Origin: Verrucomicrobiales bacterium
Lineage (GTDB): Bacteria; Verrucomicrobiota; Verrucomicrobiia; Verrucomicrobiales; DEV007
NCBI GenBank assembly: GCA_029213195.1
Contig: JARGNI010000009.1
Span: forward strand, 62,001-126,000
Direction of reading: 5' to 3'
DNA length: 64,000 nucleotides
Positions 15,324-22,748 of the stretch are shown here, in pieces. The notes below the pieces were generated by a model. The model searched no databases. It worked only from the letters and a program-made list of their open reading frames with translations, and was not told where the DNA came from. Positions within the stretch are counted from its first letter, which is position 1. Each line of letters starts with the position of its first letter. The position numbers and the translations under genes are program-made.

Positions 15324-16292
15324 ATGGCTTCCCGACGGAATCACTTTCTCTCCCGCTACGGGGAGTCTCTGGGGCTTGTCGGGGTGCTCCTCCTCCTCGT
15401 CGCGATCTTTTCCCTGATCAGCGATCGCTTCTTCTCCGACTCGACCTTTCACCAGATCGCCAACCAGGTCCCTGCGCTCGCGGTCATCGCAGTGGGAATG
15501 ACCTTTGTCATCATCACCGCAGGGATCGATCTCTCCGTCGGATCGGTGCTGGGTTTCGCAGGTGCCATGCTCGGGCTGACCATGGGGGACGGCGGGTGGC
15601 CCCTGCTCCTCGCGCTCCCCATCGCCATCCTCGCCGGAGCTGCCTGCGGTTGGGTCAACGGCTGGGTCACAGTCCGTTTCGCCGTTCCCAGTTTCATCGT
15701 CACTTTGGGCATGATGCAGGTCGCACGGGGCTTCGCCTATCTCGGAACCGACTCCCAGACCAAATACATCGGAGCCCCTATCGAATGGCTCGGTGCGCCC
15801 ATCCCGGGGGTCGGGATTTCGTGGGCTTTCCTTTTTGCCGTCATCGTCGTGATTGTCGGTCAGGTCATCCTGACACGAACCGTTTTCGGGCGATACGTTC
15901 TCGTCATCGGGGCCAATGAAGAAGCCGCCCAGTTCTCGGGGATCCGGACCCGCCCGATCAAGATCGCGGTCTTCGTCATCGCCGGTGCCCTCGCCGGACT
16001 TGGCGCGGCCTTCGCCAGTTCCCGCTTGGCGTCCGTCGATCCCAATGCGGGAGCCGGTCTCGAGCTCTCCGCGATTGCTGCGGTGGTCATCGGAGGGACG
16101 AGCCTCATGGGCGGCCGCGGCTCCATCGTCGGGAGCTTCATCGGAGTCCTCATCATGGCCACGCTGGAAACCGGTCTCGCCCAGATTGGGGCCTCGGAAC
16201 CGATCAAACTTCTCATCACTGGCATCGTCATCGTCCTCGCCGTCATCATCGATGCGTGGCGGGCGGGCCGGATGAAACGACTGCAACCATGA
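15324..16292 (+). CDS. RbsC-like ABC transporter permease
   Basis: 322-residue inner-membrane permease of the ribose/xylose/autoinducer-2 class. It has about eight to ten hydrophobic spans and the family signatures NQVPALAVIAVGMTFVIITAGIDLSVGS, followed by VRFAVPSFIVTLGMMQVARGFAYL, GRYVLVIGANEEAAQFSGIRT (the coupling region that contacts the ATPase) and AIAAVVIGGTSLMGGRGSIVGSFIGVL. The gene lies between its binding protein and two nucleoside hydrolases and overlaps the first hydrolase by 4 nt (ATGA). The expected ATP-binding subunit (RbsA type) is missing from the operon and from the window. Confidence 0.9.
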   Translation: MASRRNHFLSRYGESLGLVGVLLLLVAIFSLISDRFFSDSTFHQIANQVPALAVIAVGMTFVIITAGIDLSVGSVLGFAGAMLGLTMGDGGWPLLLALPIAILAGAACGWVNGWVTVRFAVPSFIVTLGMMQVARGFAYLGTDSQTKYIGAPIEWLGAPIPGVGISWAFLFAVIVVIVGQVILTRTVFGRYVLVIGANEEAAQFSGIRTRPIKIAVFVIAGALAGLGAAFASSRLASVDPNAGAGLELSAIAAVVIGGTSLMGGRGSIVGSFIGVLIMATLETGLAQIGASEPIKLLITGIVIVLAVIIDAWRAGRMKRLQP

Positions 16293-17311
16293 AACCTATC
16301 CTCACCCTTCTCACCTCACTCGGCTTCTTCGCCGTCTCGCTGCAAGCCGAGCCGGTCAAGATGATCTTCGACACCGACATGGGCAATGACATCGACGACG
16401 CAATGGCCCTTGTCATGATCCACCAGCTCGCGAAACGGGGCGCGGTCGAATTACTTGCCGTGACTTCAACAAAAGACCACCCGCTCTCGGCAGCCTACAT
16501 CGATGCGCTCAATACCTATTACGGCTCGCCCGACATCCCCATCGGAGTCGTCCGCGACGGCGCCACCCGGGAAGAGGGACGATACAATGCCGTAGCCAAG
16601 CGGACGGGAGAAAATGGCGAACTCCTCTACCCACACGATCTCGCATCGGGAGAAGACGCACCCGAAGCTGTCTCCCTTCTAAGGAAGACTCTCGCCTCGC
16701 AAGAGGACGGCTCCGTCACGCTGGTCCAGGTCGGCTTCTTCACGAACTTTGCTCGCCTCCTCGACTCGAAAGCCGATGAGAATTCCCCGCTCTCCGGGAA
16801 GGAGCTGATCAAGAAAAAGGTCAAGCGCACCGTGATCATGGCTGGCGCTTTCCAGACCATCCTCCACAAGACGAAGCACCTCGAATACAACGTGGTCAAG
16901 GACATCCCCGCCGCGAAAAAACTTGCCTCCGACTGGCCGGGAGAACTGATCTGGAGCGGATTCGAAATCGGAATTCACTCGACCTACCCCTGGGAGAGCA
17001 TTGCCGAAGACTACGAGTATCTCGATCGTCACCTCCTCAAGGAAAGCTATCTCTCCTGGGTGCGAAACCCGCCTCACGATCGACCGACATGGGATCTCAG
17101 TTGCGTAATCTACGCTGTCTACCCGGACCGGAACTACTTCTATCTCTCCCCACCCGGAAAGGTTTCGGTCGACGACGAAGGCCGCACCGATTTCGCCCAC
17201 CCCAAGCAACCCGGTCCGGACACCAACGATCGCTTTCTCATCATGAGCAATGAACAGGCGGCGCGAGTCCGGGAAGCCTATGTCCAACTCTGCACCCAGC
17301 CTCCTCGTTGA
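16289..17311 (+). CDS. Exported inosine-uridine-type nucleoside hydrolase (copy 1)
   Basis: 340-residue nucleoside N-ribohydrolase-like enzyme that would cleave a nucleoside into base and ribose. A signal peptide (MKPILTLLTSLGFFAVSLQA) puts it in the periplasm. The Ca2+/ribose-binding Asp cluster follows at once in IFDTDMGNDIDDAMAL. Later blocks are YYGSPDIPIGVV, VTLVQVGFFTNFARLL, RTVIMAGAF and LIWSGFEIG. Sequence beyond the Asp cluster is more divergent than in standard cytosolic IunH enzymes, as in other exported PVC homologues. ATG 16289 overlaps the permease stop; an in-frame start at 16256 lies inside the permease gene. Placement next to a ribose-type importer suggests extracytoplasmic nucleoside breakdown with uptake of the sugar. 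Confidence 0.87.
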   Translation: MKPILTLLTSLGFFAVSLQAEPVKMIFDTDMGNDIDDAMALVMIHQLAKRGAVELLAVTSTKDHPLSAAYIDALNTYYGSPDIPIGVVRDGATREEGRYNAVAKRTGENGELLYPHDLASGEDAPEAVSLLRKTLASQEDGSVTLVQVGFFTNFARLLDSKADENSPLSGKELIKKKVKRTVIMAGAFQTILHKTKHLEYNVVKDIPAAKKLASDWPGELIWSGFEIGIHSTYPWESIAEDYEYLDRHLLKESYLSWVRNPPHDRPTWDLSCVIYAVYPDRNYFYLSPPGKVSVDDEGRTDFAHPKQPGPDTNDRFLIMSNEQAARVREAYVQLCTQPPR

Positions 17312-17315
17312 TATC

Positions 17316-18299
17316 ATGCGATTTCTCCTCTTCCACACTTTCTCCCTAATCTTCTTGAGCCTGAGCCTTGCTCAGGCCGAACCAGTCCGGGTCATCTTCG
17401 ACACCGATATGGCAAACGACTGCGACGACGCAGGAGCCCTCGCCGTACTCCACGCCCTGGCCGATCGAGGCGAGGTCGAAATCCTCGCCGTCGTCACCAA
17501 TCGGAAATGTCCCGGCAATTCCTCTGCTGGTGCCGCCGACGCGATCAACACCTGGTATGGTCGTCCGGACATTCCGATCGGGACGGACAAGGACGGATCG
17601 AAAAGCCCGCCACGCTGGAACAAGGCAAGCAGCTACACCAGCGCACTCCATGAGGAGTTTCCCAACGACACTCCCGGCGATGATGAGCTGCCCAACGCTC
17701 TCGAGGTCTATCTCGAGACTCTTCGTTCCCAACCAGATCAATCCGTCGTCATCTGCAGCGTTGGCGCCCTCAGCAACCTCGAAGATCTCGTGCGCGCCGA
17801 CGAGGAACTCGTGAAGGCCAAGGTCAAGGAGCTTTTCATCATGGGCGGTGGCTTTCCCCGCACCCATCATCCAGAAACCAATATCAAGCTCGACCCTGCG
17901 GCTGCGGTCACGGTGACCAATGAATGGCCCACCCCCATCGTCTGGCAGGGGTTCGAAATCGGAAATGCGATGTATAACGGTCAGGAACTGATCGAGGCAC
18001 CCAGAGAAAACCCGGTACGTCGCGCCTATGAACTCCGTCCCTTTCGAGGGGGAAACTCCCTCGACCATGGAAAACCCAATCATGATCTCGCGACCGTCCT
18101 CCTCGCCGTACGTGGACTGCAGGAAGAACACTGGACCGTGATCGACAAGGGCCGCGTCGTTATCGATTCAGATGGGCACACCGAGTGGCTCCGTGATTTC
18201 CCCAAGCGTCATCGCTATGTGAAAATCAAGGAGCATCCTCGCATCCTCACCGGCATCATAGGAGAGCTCCTAGCAGCACCCCCAGCATCGCGAAAATGA
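17316..18299 (+). CDS. Exported inosine-uridine-type nucleoside hydrolase (copy 2)
   Basis: 327-residue paralogue of the preceding gene. It has the same architecture: signal peptide MRFLLFHTFSLIFLSLSLAQA, then FDTDMANDCDDAGALAVL carrying the Asp cluster. YGRPDIPIGTDKDG, VVICSVGALSNLEDLV, ELFIMGGGFPRTHHPETNIKLDPAAAVTVTNEWPTPIVWQGFEIG and NHDLATVLLAVRG then follow. NIKLDPAAA corresponds to the N.D..AA block of the active site, which is better kept here than in copy 1, so the two copies may differ in substrate. The start lies 4 nt after the first hydrolase's stop, and the stop overlaps the next small gene as ATGA. Cotranscription with the importer is very likely. Confidence 0.87.
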   Translation: MRFLLFHTFSLIFLSLSLAQAEPVRVIFDTDMANDCDDAGALAVLHALADRGEVEILAVVTNRKCPGNSSAGAADAINTWYGRPDIPIGTDKDGSKSPPRWNKASSYTSALHEEFPNDTPGDDELPNALEVYLETLRSQPDQSVVICSVGALSNLEDLVRADEELVKAKVKELFIMGGGFPRTHHPETNIKLDPAAAVTVTNEWPTPIVWQGFEIGNAMYNGQELIEAPRENPVRRAYELRPFRGGNSLDHGKPNHDLATVLLAVRGLQEEHWTVIDKGRVVIDSDGHTEWLRDFPKRHRYVKIKEHPRILTGIIGELLAAPPASRK

Positions 18300-18535
18300 G
18301 GTTTCTCGTTTTCCTCCTGAGTTCCGTTCTCGTCTTTCCACTTTGCGAAACAGCCCGCGAACTGCGCGCCGTCGTTGAAGAGGAATTCGATCGGCTCGAG
18401 CAAGAGGCGGAAACCCTGGCCATCGGCGCCCCGACCACGGTCAGTGCCACCCTCGACGCGATCCTTCACGTTGTGGAGTCTGCCGAACAGAAGCTGAAAA
18501 AACTCACGGGCAAGATTCATCTGTCCCGCAGCTAG
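18296..18535 (+). CDS. Small secreted helical protein, 79 aa, end of the nucleoside operon
   Basis: Not recognised. A signal peptide (MRFLVFLLSSVLVFPLCETA) is followed by a 60-residue charged helical stretch rich in Glu and Leu (ELRAVVEEEFDRLEQEAETLA, then ILHVVESAEQKLKKLTGKIHL), with no Cys in the mature part. The ATG overlaps the stop of the second nucleoside hydrolase by ATGA, so it is translated as part of that operon. Possible roles are an accessory subunit or a periplasmic adaptor; nothing in sequence decides. Confidence 0.6.
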   Translation: MRFLVFLLSSVLVFPLCETARELRAVVEEEFDRLEQEAETLAIGAPTTVSATLDAILHVVESAEQKLKKLTGKIHLSRS

Positions 18536-18578
18536 CACCTGGGCGATGGCGGGCTTCGCACAGGCCACCGCAAAACCT

Positions 18579-18607
18579 TTGCCTCGAAAAGCGGGGCAGG
18601 GTAGATT
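18579..18607 (+). promoter_or_regulatory. Putative sigma70-type promoter for the GAF/subtilase/transpeptidase/Amt unit
   Basis: TTGCCT (18579-18584) and TAGATT (18602-18607) are separated by exactly 17 nt. Each hexamer matches the sigma70 consensus at four of six bases. A start of transcription near 18614 would be about 22 nt before the GTG at 18636, and would lie inside the longer reading frame that begins at ATG 18546. Confidence 0.45.
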
Positions 18608-18635
18608 AGACGCCAAACCTTGCCCGCCTACCGCC

Positions 18636-19208
18636 GTGATTTATCCTGACGAAACCTTATCCGAACATGCTCCCTCAATCGAGAAGGCGATTGATCGAGC
18701 GGCCCGAAACCTCACGCCGGAGCAGTTCAAATCTCTCGTAGGCGATCCGGGACTCTCCATTCTCCGGTCCGCCAAGGAAGCCGTCGGGGCCGACTCGATC
18801 ACGATTTGGTTGGCCGACGTCGAACAGAAGCATCTCGTCGTCACTCACAGCGACCCGGAGGAAAGGCTGGTCGGCTGGGAGCAACCGGTCACGGAAGGAC
18901 TGATCTCACTGACCTTTGCATCCGAGCAATGCCTCTGCGAAAACAAGGTCTATCTCAACGCCGACCACTCCAAAAGGGTCGATGAGAAACTCGGACACGT
19001 CACAACCGCAATGATCGCGACTCCCTTCTACATCGCGGGAAATCTTCGCGGTGTATTCAGCTGCGTCCAGCTCAAGAGCGATCGGGATGCAGAGGACCCC
19101 CCGGGGTTTTCTGCAAAGAACATGAATCGGATCCGACGACTCTCTACCGTGGGTGAGCGCCTCGTCAATTACCGACTCCTCACCACCCTGCTGGGGTTGG
19201 AATTATGA
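18636..19208 (+). CDS. GAF-domain protein, first gene of a four-gene unit
   Basis: 190-residue soluble protein whose middle and C-terminal part reads as a GAF sensor domain. VGADSITIWLADVEQKHLVVTHSDPEE is followed by ERLVGWEQPVTEGLISLTFASEQCLCENKVYLNADHSKRVDEKLGHVTTAMIATPFYIAGNLRGVFSCVQL, a GAF-like strand order ending in the conserved small-residue/polar strand. No output domain is attached, so it may bind a small ligand and act on a partner protein. I place the start at GTG 18636. The alternative ATG 18546 adds 30 residues with codons unusual here (AGA, TTA) and spans a good promoter. The stop overlaps the subtilase start (ATGA), so the two products are probably made in step. Confidence 0.65.
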   Translation: MIYPDETLSEHAPSIEKAIDRAARNLTPEQFKSLVGDPGLSILRSAKEAVGADSITIWLADVEQKHLVVTHSDPEERLVGWEQPVTEGLISLTFASEQCLCENKVYLNADHSKRVDEKLGHVTTAMIATPFYIAGNLRGVFSCVQLKSDRDAEDPPGFSAKNMNRIRRLSTVGERLVNYRLLTTLLGLEL

Positions 19209-19999
19209 ACCCGGAAACAGCCGCGGATTGGCCCAGTCTCTCGGAAGTTAGGGAAGCTGCTTCTCAGGGCACCGGAAAAGGAGTCCGCATCGCGGTGATC
19301 GATTCCGGGATCGAGGTCGATCATCCTCGTCTCGCCAAAGCAGAGATCATCGAGTCGGTTTCCTTCGAAGAGAAGGGCGGCACAATCCAGATCATCGAAG
19401 ACGACGATCGGGATACTTTCGGACACGGAACAGCGGTTGCAGACATCATTCACCGAGCGGCTCCGGAAGCCGAGCTGGGGAGCTTCCGAGTGATCGATGC
19501 GAGGAGTCTTTCACGCACCCACCTGATCTGCGCTGGAGTGCGCGAAGCCATCAAGCGGGACTACCACATTCTCAACTGCAGCTTTGGCTGCCGCGGACTC
19601 GCGAAGTTCATCCTCCCCCACAAGGAATGGGCGGACGAGGCTTTTCTGAAAGGGATCCACGTCGTCGCTGCCTGCAGCAATACCGACAATGACGAAGCCG
19701 AGTGGCCTTCCCACTTCACCTCCGTCTTCGGGGTCGATCTCGCCGATACCCCGGACGACGAAATCTTCTACCGCCGGGACCACCTTGTCAGCTTCTCGAC
19801 CTCCGGAGAAAACCAGGAAGTGGCGTGGCGCAATGGAGGTGTCCAAGTGCAAACCGGGACCAGTTTTGCCGCTCCGAAAATTTCTGCGCATATCGCCCGC
19901 ATCCTGTCCGTCTACCCCGGAATACCTCCATCGATGATGTATTCCTTCCTCTCTTCCGTGTCGAAACCGTGGCATTCCGGCCTCAGTTCCGATTGGTAG
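19205..19999 (+). CDS. Signal-less S8 (subtilisin-like) serine peptidase
   Basis: 264-residue subtilase consisting of little more than the catalytic domain. The full triad is present: Asp33 in VRIAVIDSGIEVDHP, His74 in DTFGHGTAVADI and Ser220 in TGTSFAAPKISAH. The oxyanion Asn is probably Asn159 in VAACSNTDN. No signal peptide, propeptide or membrane segment is visible, so the enzyme should act in the cytoplasm, unlike most bacterial subtilases. It is translationally coupled to the GAF protein upstream and lies 44 nt before the L,D-transpeptidase gene, whose product has a long extra N-terminal domain that could be a substrate. Similar short cytosolic subtilases occur in peptide-maturation clusters, but no precursor peptide is visible here. 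Confidence 0.88.
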   Translation: MNPETAADWPSLSEVREAASQGTGKGVRIAVIDSGIEVDHPRLAKAEIIESVSFEEKGGTIQIIEDDDRDTFGHGTAVADIIHRAAPEAELGSFRVIDARSLSRTHLICAGVREAIKRDYHILNCSFGCRGLAKFILPHKEWADEAFLKGIHVVAACSNTDNDEAEWPSHFTSVFGVDLADTPDDEIFYRRDHLVSFSTSGENQEVAWRNGGVQVQTGTSFAAPKISAHIARILSVYPGIPPSMMYSFLSSVSKPWHSGLSSDW

Positions 20000-20043
20000 A
20001 GATCTTGACAAGAAACCGCAACCTGACTGGCAATATCCAAAGC

Positions 20044-21285
20044 ATGAACACTTCGGCAACCTTCCTCGGACCTGTAAACGAATTACCCGCGGAGGGCAGT
20101 GAGAAACCTCTCTCCCACCAATCCGCAGTCGATTGCTGCGCCTCCCTTTTCTCGGACTCCAGCCTCATCTTCGACGTCTCGCGAAGTGGGGTCATGGTGG
20201 TTTCCAATCCCCAGGAAACCGAGATTTTCCAGCAGTTCGATCTCGAGATTCCCGAAGGCGAGAGCGAGCCGAAAGTTCGCTGGGGCGAAGACGCCTTCGA
20301 CATTCAGCTCCAGGGACTGTTTCGTGATCGATCTGCCTTCGAAACTCTGTCCGACGCTTCGGAACCCGAAGACTATGTCCGTCGCTTTCTCGAGGTGCTT
20401 TCTTCCTCGCTCGATGAACCGACGATCGGGCACGACGGAGCAACGATCCCCCTGATCCGCTGGGAAGCCGACGAAAGTGGCGAAGCAGCCCGGGTCCAGC
20501 TTCTCGGCCTCCTCCTCGCCGATGAAAAGCAGTTCGAAACATTTTGCCAGTCCCAGGGAAGCGACCTCGGGCTCATTTTCGAAGACGCCGAAGTGCAGGC
20601 TCATGGATTGCGGGAGACCCTCACCGTCATGGCCCTTCTCGGTGTCACTCTCGGATCCGCCACCCAGGCCGAGGCCGGTCTCTTCAAGTTCAAGGAGAGA
20701 AAGGCACAGCGAGCCCTGGCCGAGCAGCAGCAGATGATGCAGCAGCAGGCGATCCAGAAACGCCAGGCAGCCATCCAGGAAGCGCAGCGCACCGGCTACC
20801 TCGACATGCACAATGATGCCTACATCAACTACCAGTTGCTGGAGGCCGACAAGAGCAGCGAGCGGCAGGTCATCGTCGATGTGGCACGCCAGCGAGCCTA
20901 TCTCCTCGTGGGGAACCAGATCGCCATCGATACCGCTGTGTCGACTGCACGCGAAGGCAAGCATACCCCGAGAGGAGAATTCAAAATCACCCAGCGAGTC
21001 GCCCAGGGGAAGACTTCAACGATCTATGGTTGCGATCTTCCCTACTGGCAGCGTCTCGACCAGTCCGCCATCGGGATGCATGTCGGCGACCTTCCCGGTC
21101 ATGCCGCCTCCGCCGGATGCATCCGCCTCCCCCACAGCGTCGCTCCCGTCCTCTTCGCCAACACGGCGAGCGGAGTAACCGTAAAAGTGGTCGACCAGTG
21201 GGGACAACAGGAGCTGCAACAGGGAGGTGGCCAGCAAGGAAACATGGTCGTCGCCCAGGTCGTGGAAAGAGCAGGCGATTCCTAA
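20044..21285 (+). CDS. L,D-transpeptidase (YkuD) with unusual N-terminal domain and internal signal-like segment
   Basis: 413 residues. The C-terminal YkuD domain (about 275-385) crosslinks or modifies peptidoglycan by a Cys mechanism. His346 and Cys359 lie in the motif HVGDLPGHAASAGCIR (346-361), preceded by HTPRGEFKITQRV. A Gln-rich helical stretch follows residue 215. The unusual part is the first 190 residues, an acidic globular domain I do not recognise. It is followed by a hydrophobic segment ending like a cleavage site (LTVMALLGVTLGSATQAEAG, 193-212). Normal YkuD proteins have such a segment at the N-terminus. Either the first domain stays in the cytoplasm with the segment as an anchor, or the chain is clipped before export. 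The start is ATG 20044; earlier in-frame codons overlap the subtilase gene. Confidence 0.85.
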   Translation: MNTSATFLGPVNELPAEGSEKPLSHQSAVDCCASLFSDSSLIFDVSRSGVMVVSNPQETEIFQQFDLEIPEGESEPKVRWGEDAFDIQLQGLFRDRSAFETLSDASEPEDYVRRFLEVLSSSLDEPTIGHDGATIPLIRWEADESGEAARVQLLGLLLADEKQFETFCQSQGSDLGLIFEDAEVQAHGLRETLTVMALLGVTLGSATQAEAGLFKFKERKAQRALAEQQQMMQQQAIQKRQAAIQEAQRTGYLDMHNDAYINYQLLEADKSSERQVIVDVARQRAYLLVGNQIAIDTAVSTAREGKHTPRGEFKITQRVAQGKTSTIYGCDLPYWQRLDQSAIGMHVGDLPGHAASAGCIRLPHSVAPVLFANTASGVTVKVVDQWGQQELQQGGGQQGNMVVAQVVERAGDS

Positions 21286-21295
21286 TTCACTTGGA

Positions 21296-22732
21296 ATGTC
21301 GACTCGAAGCTTGTTTCATCTCCTGCTTTCGATCCCCACACTGGTGGGGATTGGAATCATTCTCATCCTATTCGTCCGGGGCGGCTCCACCGACCTTTCC
21401 GAGGAACCCGCTCCCACGCTCGCGCTCCAAGCCTGGAGCGAGATCTTCAACTCCTTCCCAGCAGAAATGCCGTCGGTCTATCCCGATACCGGCGACGAAT
21501 TGCCGGAATCGATCGACGATCTCTCGGAGGAGGAAAAGCTCACCTACCCGAGGAGCAATGCCTTCATCCTCTCCTGCTCTCTTCTCGTGATCCTTGGCAG
21601 CTTCGGGATCGCTCTCATGGGCGGACTGATCTCCACCTTCGAGCCAATCTGGTATGGCCTTCTGCGAATCGGCGCCCTGTGCGCCGTGACCTTGGGAAGC
21701 TTTATCTTTCTTGGATTCAACCTCGCCTTCCCAGGTGACAGTTCATCCATCTTGCCGATTCCCTCTTTTTATCTGCCCGGAGAAACCAACGTGATTGAGT
21801 ACGGGCTAAACGGAATCTCCGAATGGGCCGATCTGCTCTTCATCGGGTGCTATGCCCTCTTCTTCGCCACCCTCATTCTCTCTCTCGCCCATGGTGCGAT
21901 TCGGAGCACCCCTCTGTTCCTGATCGGGATCCCTGCGTCCACCCTCGTTTTTCCCCTGGTCGTCTCGTGGAAATGGGGCGGCGGATGGCTCGATGCCCTG
22001 ATGAACAACATCGATTTTGCTGGTGCCTCCGTACTTCACTGGCATGCCGGTCTTGCGGTCCTCTTGATCGGCCTCGTCGCCTGCATCAACGGACGCGCGC
22101 GAAAACAGGAAAACCCAGCTCCGAGCCTTTCCCTCTCCCCGTCGGGAATCGGGCTCTACCTTCTTGGCGGCCTTTTCTACCTGGTCGCCCTGCTGGCCAT
22201 CAACACCGGCTCGGCGCTTGAGTCCACTCCCAAGATTGTGGCCCCGATCCTCCAGGCCACCCTCATCGCTGCCGCGGTTTCCGGCATCCTCGGACTGGTC
22301 TGGGCGTCCTTCTCGCCGCGGAAACCTTTCGTCCGCTATCTCATTGTCGGAGCAGCCGGAGGCATGGTTGCCGTCAGTGGAGCAACGGATTCGCTCACCT
22401 GGGAAGCCTCCGTGGTCTTCGGAGTGTTATCTGGTCTGCTTGTCCCCGGAGCCACCCTTCTCCTCGAGCATCTCGCCTGGCGAGATCCGCTTTCCATCGG
22501 TGCGATTCACGGGATCGGAGGGATGATCGCCGTCCTCGGAACCCCTTTCGTGGCCGAAGAGAGTGCTACGATCCCCGGCCAGCTCACCATGTTGATCTCG
22601 ACCCCTCTGCTGACTCTTGCAGGCACTTTTCTCGTGACCCTGATCGCTGCGGCTGCCGGCTTTCTTCTCCTCGGCTCGGCAACAGAGAAAACGCCTCCTC
22701 CGATTCCCTCGCGGGAAACGGAGGAATCATAG
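21296..22732 (+). CDS. Divergent ammonium transporter (Amt/MEP/Rh superfamily) protein
   Basis: 478-residue polytopic membrane protein with about eleven hydrophobic spans. The Amt signature region is recognisable though divergent. WKWGGGWLDALMNNIDFAGASVLHWHAGLAVLLIG corresponds to the W....GWL...DFAG..V.H...G block with the first pore histidine. SIGAIHGIGGMIAVLGT corresponds to the G.HG.GG block with the second. Retention of both pore histidines suggests transport rather than a pure sensor. An extra acidic loop lies between the first two spans (about 35-90). No PII gene is adjacent. It begins 11 nt after the transpeptidase stop and is probably cotranscribed with it, which is an unusual partner set for an Amt protein. 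It ends convergent to the sulfatase gene. Confidence 0.75.
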   Translation: MSTRSLFHLLLSIPTLVGIGIILILFVRGGSTDLSEEPAPTLALQAWSEIFNSFPAEMPSVYPDTGDELPESIDDLSEEEKLTYPRSNAFILSCSLLVILGSFGIALMGGLISTFEPIWYGLLRIGALCAVTLGSFIFLGFNLAFPGDSSSILPIPSFYLPGETNVIEYGLNGISEWADLLFIGCYALFFATLILSLAHGAIRSTPLFLIGIPASTLVFPLVVSWKWGGGWLDALMNNIDFAGASVLHWHAGLAVLLIGLVACINGRARKQENPAPSLSLSPSGIGLYLLGGLFYLVALLAINTGSALESTPKIVAPILQATLIAAAVSGILGLVWASFSPRKPFVRYLIVGAAGGMVAVSGATDSLTWEASVVFGVLSGLLVPGATLLLEHLAWRDPLSIGAIHGIGGMIAVLGTPFVAEESATIPGQLTMLISTPLLTLAGTFLVTLIAAAAGFLLLGSATEKTPPPIPSRETEES

Positions 22733-22748
22733 ACCACAAGGCACTCGA

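Noticed and set aside
18546..18635. ATG 18546 as start of the GAF protein
   Set aside because: Unusual codons, no conserved sequence and a promoter-like pair within it; not excluded, but less likely than GTG 18636.
19702..20043. Extended N-terminus of the L,D-transpeptidase into the subtilase gene
   Set aside because: The added 114 residues are an alternate-frame reading of the subtilase, rich in Arg, Pro and Ser.
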